DNA from: Aphanocapsa sp. GSE-SYN-MK-11-07L
GTDB taxonomy: Bacteria; Cyanobacteriota; Cyanobacteriia; Thermosynechococcales; Thermosynechococcaceae
Direction of reading: 5' to 3'
Assembly: GCA_019359715.1 (NCBI GenBank)
Contig: JAHHGS010000117.1
Span: 1 to 36,463 of the forward strand
Length of the DNA: 36,463 nucleotides
Shown here: one piece after another, positions 34,012-36,463 of the stretch
How positions within the stretch are numbered: the stretch's first letter is position 1
Layout of the letters: each line of letters starts with the position of its first letter
The notes under the pieces: generated by a model
Seen by the model: the letters and a program-made list of their open reading frames with translations, nothing else
Databases searched by the model: none
Told to the model about the DNA's origin: nothing
Program-made: the position numbers and the translations under genes

Positions 34012-34319
34012 GCCGTTCCCCCAAACACAATGTCGGGGAAGCGGGCTTGCGCTTCTGCGAGCGGCCGGTTTTTGCCTTCTTCTTGCCAATAGTTAATGAT
34101 TTCGGTGGCTCGGTTAAGGAGGGCAATTCGGTCTGCTTCTGAAATCCAGTGCTTACCCTCTAGCTCATTTTTGAGCTGTTCCCAAGCATCAGCGCGCGGC
34201 CAGAAGAAATAAGATGTTAGAGGACTGGTTCCTTTACCAACCACCTGATCGACTGCCAAGGCAACGTTGCCATCGAGCCAAAAAACTTTGAGAATAAACT
34301 GTGACAACCTGACCTCCAT
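34008..34319 (-). CDS. 30S ribosomal protein PSRP-3 (Ycf65)
   Basis: The 103 residues match the plastid-specific ribosomal protein 3 family found in cyanobacteria and chloroplasts: [20 protein letters not shown], then [20 protein letters not shown] and [12 protein letters not shown]. It sits on the small ribosomal subunit. This is a strong cyanobacterial marker. The start at 34319 gives the usual length. It is convergent with the membrane-protein gene, the two stops overlapping by four bases. Confidence 0.94.
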   Translation of the reverse strand: MEVRLSQFILKVFWLDGNVALAVDQVVGKGTSPLTSYFFWPRADAWEQLKNELEGKHWISEADRIALLNRATEIINYWQEEGKNRPLAEAQARFPDIVFGGTA

Positions 34320-34458
34320 AAGACGCTGAGCTTAAATCTGTAGTACACGACCTTCAATCTTAACTCAATAATCAGAAGACTTAAGGACACTGCATCCTTA
34401 GGCAATGAATCATTGCTTACCCCCTACCTTTTCAAAATCAACGGAGAAACGGCTTAAC

Positions 34459-35208
34459 ATGCAGAGGGCGATCGCGGTTTTTGATATTGATGGGGTGGTC
34501 AGAGATGTGGCGGGGTCTTATTTGCGGGCCTTAGCTGACACCGTTGAGCATTTCACAGACGGCGCATTCCGCCCCAGCCTAGAACAGGTGGATGACCTGA
34601 AAGCCGAAGGGCAGTGGAATAACGATTGGGAAGCTTCCCAAGAATTGGTTTACCGATTTTTTGAGCAGCAGGGACAAGAGCGAGCGGGTCTAAATCTGGA
34701 CTATCAAGCCCTGGTTGATTTTTTTCAGCACCGTTACCGAGGGACTGACTGGACGGGCTATATCCGCGATGAGCCTCTGCTGCTCTCGGCGGACTATCTG
34801 GAGAGTTTAACCGCAGCCGGAGTAGGCTGGGGCTTTTTTAGTGGAGCCACTCGCGCCTCCGCCACGTATGTTTTAGAGGGTCGGTTGGGGCTGCGAGCGC
34901 CGCTTTTAGTCGCGATGGAAGATGCCCCCGGCAAACCCGATCCAACCGGCTTGCTGATGGCAGTGAGCAAGCTTGCTCCTGAACCGCCTGTAACTGTGTT
35001 TTATGTTGGCGATACGGTGGCTGACATGCAAACCGTCGAACGAGCCAGGACGATCGGGCCTGAATTTACCTGGCGCGGCGTTGGCATCATTCCACCCCAT
35101 GTCAAAACCCGCAGCGATTACGCCCGGAAGCTTTCTGATGCCGGAGCGGCGATCGTCCTGGAAGCCGTAGATCAACTGAATGCCTCTTTGATGTTGGATT
35201 TGAGCTAG
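34459..35208 (+). CDS. HAD-IA family hydrolase (TIGR01548-like)
   Basis: This 249-residue protein has HAD motif I IAVFDIDGVVRD (D9 nucleophile, D11), motif II GFFSGATR, K at GKPDPTG and motif IV VFYVGDTVADM. It matches a cyanobacterial HAD-IA group (TIGR01548-like); substrate unknown. I prefer ATG 34459 (MQRAIAVFD), preceded by GGAG 12 bp upstream, over the ATG 18 codons earlier because the added residues lack homology-like character. It is divergent from PSRP-3 and convergent with nadK. Confidence 0.88.
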   Translation: MQRAIAVFDIDGVVRDVAGSYLRALADTVEHFTDGAFRPSLEQVDDLKAEGQWNNDWEASQELVYRFFEQQGQERAGLNLDYQALVDFFQHRYRGTDWTGYIRDEPLLLSADYLESLTAAGVGWGFFSGATRASATYVLEGRLGLRAPLLVAMEDAPGKPDPTGLLMAVSKLAPEPPVTVFYVGDTVADMQTVERARTIGPEFTWRGVGIIPPHVKTRSDYARKLSDAGAAIVLEAVDQLNASLMLDLS

Positions 35209-35351
35209 CCTTCAACAAGCGCGATCGTCTGATTTGGCATGGTGCTAGATTGTGTATCTGGGCTGAACACTTGCACCCCTAAAGGTCTTCAGTCAGCGTC
35301 GGAAGAAGTCACAGCTTTCATGATCGTATTCTTATCAGCAATTACCCAGGC

Positions 35352-36272
35352 TTAATTGCGGTGATTGTTGCTGCTGTAGTGAATGCGCGCTCCTGCCCAA
35401 TGCAGCTTTTCACGCAGGGTATCGTAAAAAGAATGATTCTCTCTTAGCAAAATAAAATTTGCCTGACACTCGGCCATCGAGACATCGACTCGTTGTCCGG
35501 GCCAAATTGAGGTTGCCAGTACGCCATCCATCCATAGCTTGGTGCTGAGATCGCGATCGGCCAGAGGCCAAATACTGACGACTGAGCCAGAGGGCAGCAC
35601 GATCGGGCGGCTGGACAAACTGAGCGGACACAGCGGCGTCACCGCGATCGCCTGCATGCCCGGATGCATTATTGGCCCATTCGCAGCTACGGTGTAGCAG
35701 GTGGAGCCAGTTGGAGTCGCCACAATCAGCCCATCGCCCTGATACTGATCGACCACGTTGCCATCAATTTCCATTTCTAAAATTGACGTGATCATTCGAT
35801 CAGCGGAACCGGGTTTGATACACATTTCGTTCAACGCCAAAAAGCGATCGCCAATCGGCTCGGTTTCGCGCTGGCTGCCTTCAAACACCTCCGCTTGCAG
35901 CATCATCCGCTGCTGCATCGCATAGCGATCGCTGAGCAGTCGCGCCCAAACTTGTTCAGTCTCGCTAAACAGGTCGAAGGGTTCGGTCAGAAAACCCAAA
36001 TGCCCCCCCACATTCACCGCCAAGATCGGAATGTTGGCTGGGGCTAAATGTCGGGCGGCGGCTAGGGCCGTGCCATCTCCGCCTAAGACAATCGCAATGT
36101 CGATTTTGTCCACCGAGGCCATAAAGACGGGATAGGGATTATCGTGCGGGCCGCTGGGGCCAACTAAGATCCGGCACTGGCGTTCTTCTAACTGACGCGC
36201 CACTTTTTCAGCCCACTGCTGGCTCAGCGACTCTCCCGCCTTATAAACGATAATTGCTTGTTTGAGTTGCAC
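35352..36272 (-). CDS. nadK: NAD(+) kinase
   Basis: NadK phosphorylates NAD+ to NADP+ using ATP. The 307-residue protein carries VLGGDGT (residues 62-68), GGHLGFLTEP, the FLALNEMCI motif and the ATPTGSTCYTVAANGP loop, all hallmarks. I choose the GTG at 36272 (reading VQLKQAIIVYKAG, translated Met), as homologues begin there; an ATG 21 codons earlier (36335) would add a basic leader. It is monocistronic, with an IS605-like hairpin ~75 bp upstream. Confidence 0.95.
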   Translation of the reverse strand: MQLKQAIIVYKAGESLSQQWAEKVARQLEERQCRILVGPSGPHDNPYPVFMASVDKIDIAIVLGGDGTALAAARHLAPANIPILAVNVGGHLGFLTEPFDLFSETEQVWARLLSDRYAMQQRMMLQAEVFEGSQRETEPIGDRFLALNEMCIKPGSADRMITSILEMEIDGNVVDQYQGDGLIVATPTGSTCYTVAANGPIMHPGMQAIAVTPLCPLSLSSRPIVLPSGSVVSIWPLADRDLSTKLWMDGVLATSIWPGQRVDVSMAECQANFILLRENHSFYDTLREKLHWAGARIHYSSNNHRN

Positions 36273-36343
36273 CTTAAGTTCGCCTTTGAGCCTTGCTTGA
36301 TATTGTGGGCGATCGCCCGGTTGAAGTTTTTTCACAGGTTAAC

Positions 36344-36430
36344 TGAATAGACGGGAAGTCCCCGCGCTTCTACAAGCCGGGGATGAGATGTCGCGTTGAT
36401 CGAGGGGTAGCGCCTACCCCGAAAATCGAC
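36344..36430. mobile_element. IS200/IS605-like end with two hairpins, at the window edge
   Basis: The block tagacgggaagtcccc recurs here, followed by hairpin 1 (tccccg 36359-36364, gctt/aagc, cgggga 36378-36383) and hairpin 2 (ggggtag 36404-36410 with ctacccc 36414-36420). The first hairpin is closely related to that at 32764. Whether an intact element continues beyond the window cannot be seen. Confidence 0.5.
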
Positions 36431-36463
36431 AAACTATCTATCGGTTCTAACGGAAAACATAAA

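Noticed and set aside
1-36463. CRISPR array
   Set aside because: No series of regularly spaced direct repeats was found; repeats seen are pairs or palindromes only.

Overview
The window is a piece of a cyanobacterial chromosome. It has frequent HIP1-type GCGATCGC octamers, an rpsB-tsf pair, a PSRP-3/Ycf65 ribosomal protein gene, the cyanobacterial lipid-A-disaccharide-synthase-related and UPF0284/CobT-like families, and two exported proteins with a PEP-CTERM-like tail. Gene content and moderate GC fit a filamentous or thin-celled lineage such as Leptolyngbya/Pseudanabaena relatives; the genus is inference from general impression, not a measurement.

Layout. 1-2.2 kb is an accessory island: the end of an IS4-like transposase with a 67-bp tandem duplication of its tail, an Mrr-type restriction nuclease, a small unknown gene overlapping an HNH nuclease, and an attC-like palindrome. 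2.3-5.5 kb has a small alpha/beta hydrolase and a large fused M16 metallopeptidase. 5.5-6.3 kb is a decayed IS200/IS605-type insertion with a row of hairpins. 6.3-12.4 kb is housekeeping: surE, an MBL-fold hydrolase overlapping ribF, msrA, a lipoprotein thermonuclease, then tsf and rpsB, with a MITE-like palindrome between msrA and the nuclease. 12.7-14.6 kb holds a tandem pair of secreted PEP-CTERM-like proteins. 14.6-17.35 kb is a glutamine-rich SbcC-like ATPase with no visible zinc hook. 17.36-18.4 kb is gene-free but holds two diverged copies of a structured element of at least 200 nt. 18.4-20 kb has a tail-anchored coiled-coil protein and a response regulator whose output domain is helical instead of HTH.

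20.2-21.35 kb is a 59-residue membrane protein gene plus a methyltransferase, enclosed by ~40-bp inverted repeats. It is followed by the UPF0284/CobT-like gene, a PadR regulator with a long gene-free upstream region, a minus-strand run of UDG family 4, an IMPase-family phosphatase, a GIY-YIG protein and an atypical histidine kinase, and then a Panacea-domain toxin-antitoxin-like pair with its own promoter and operator-like palindrome. 28.7-36.3 kb is again core metabolism: lipid-A-disaccharide-synthase-related protein, ferredoxin, panB, pyrE, a secreted proline-rich protein, a CAU tRNA, a membrane protein overlapping PSRP-3 convergently, a HAD hydrolase and NAD kinase. IS605-like end hairpins occur at 32.76, 33.2 and 36.36 kb.

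The genes are mostly independent core functions (flavin, pantothenate, pyrimidine and NADP cofactor or nucleotide supply, translation, DNA repair) separated by small mobile-element scars. The least explained parts are the duplicated structured element near 17.5/18.0 kb, the nuclease island with its attC-like site, the variant sorting-tail pair, and the TA-like pair.
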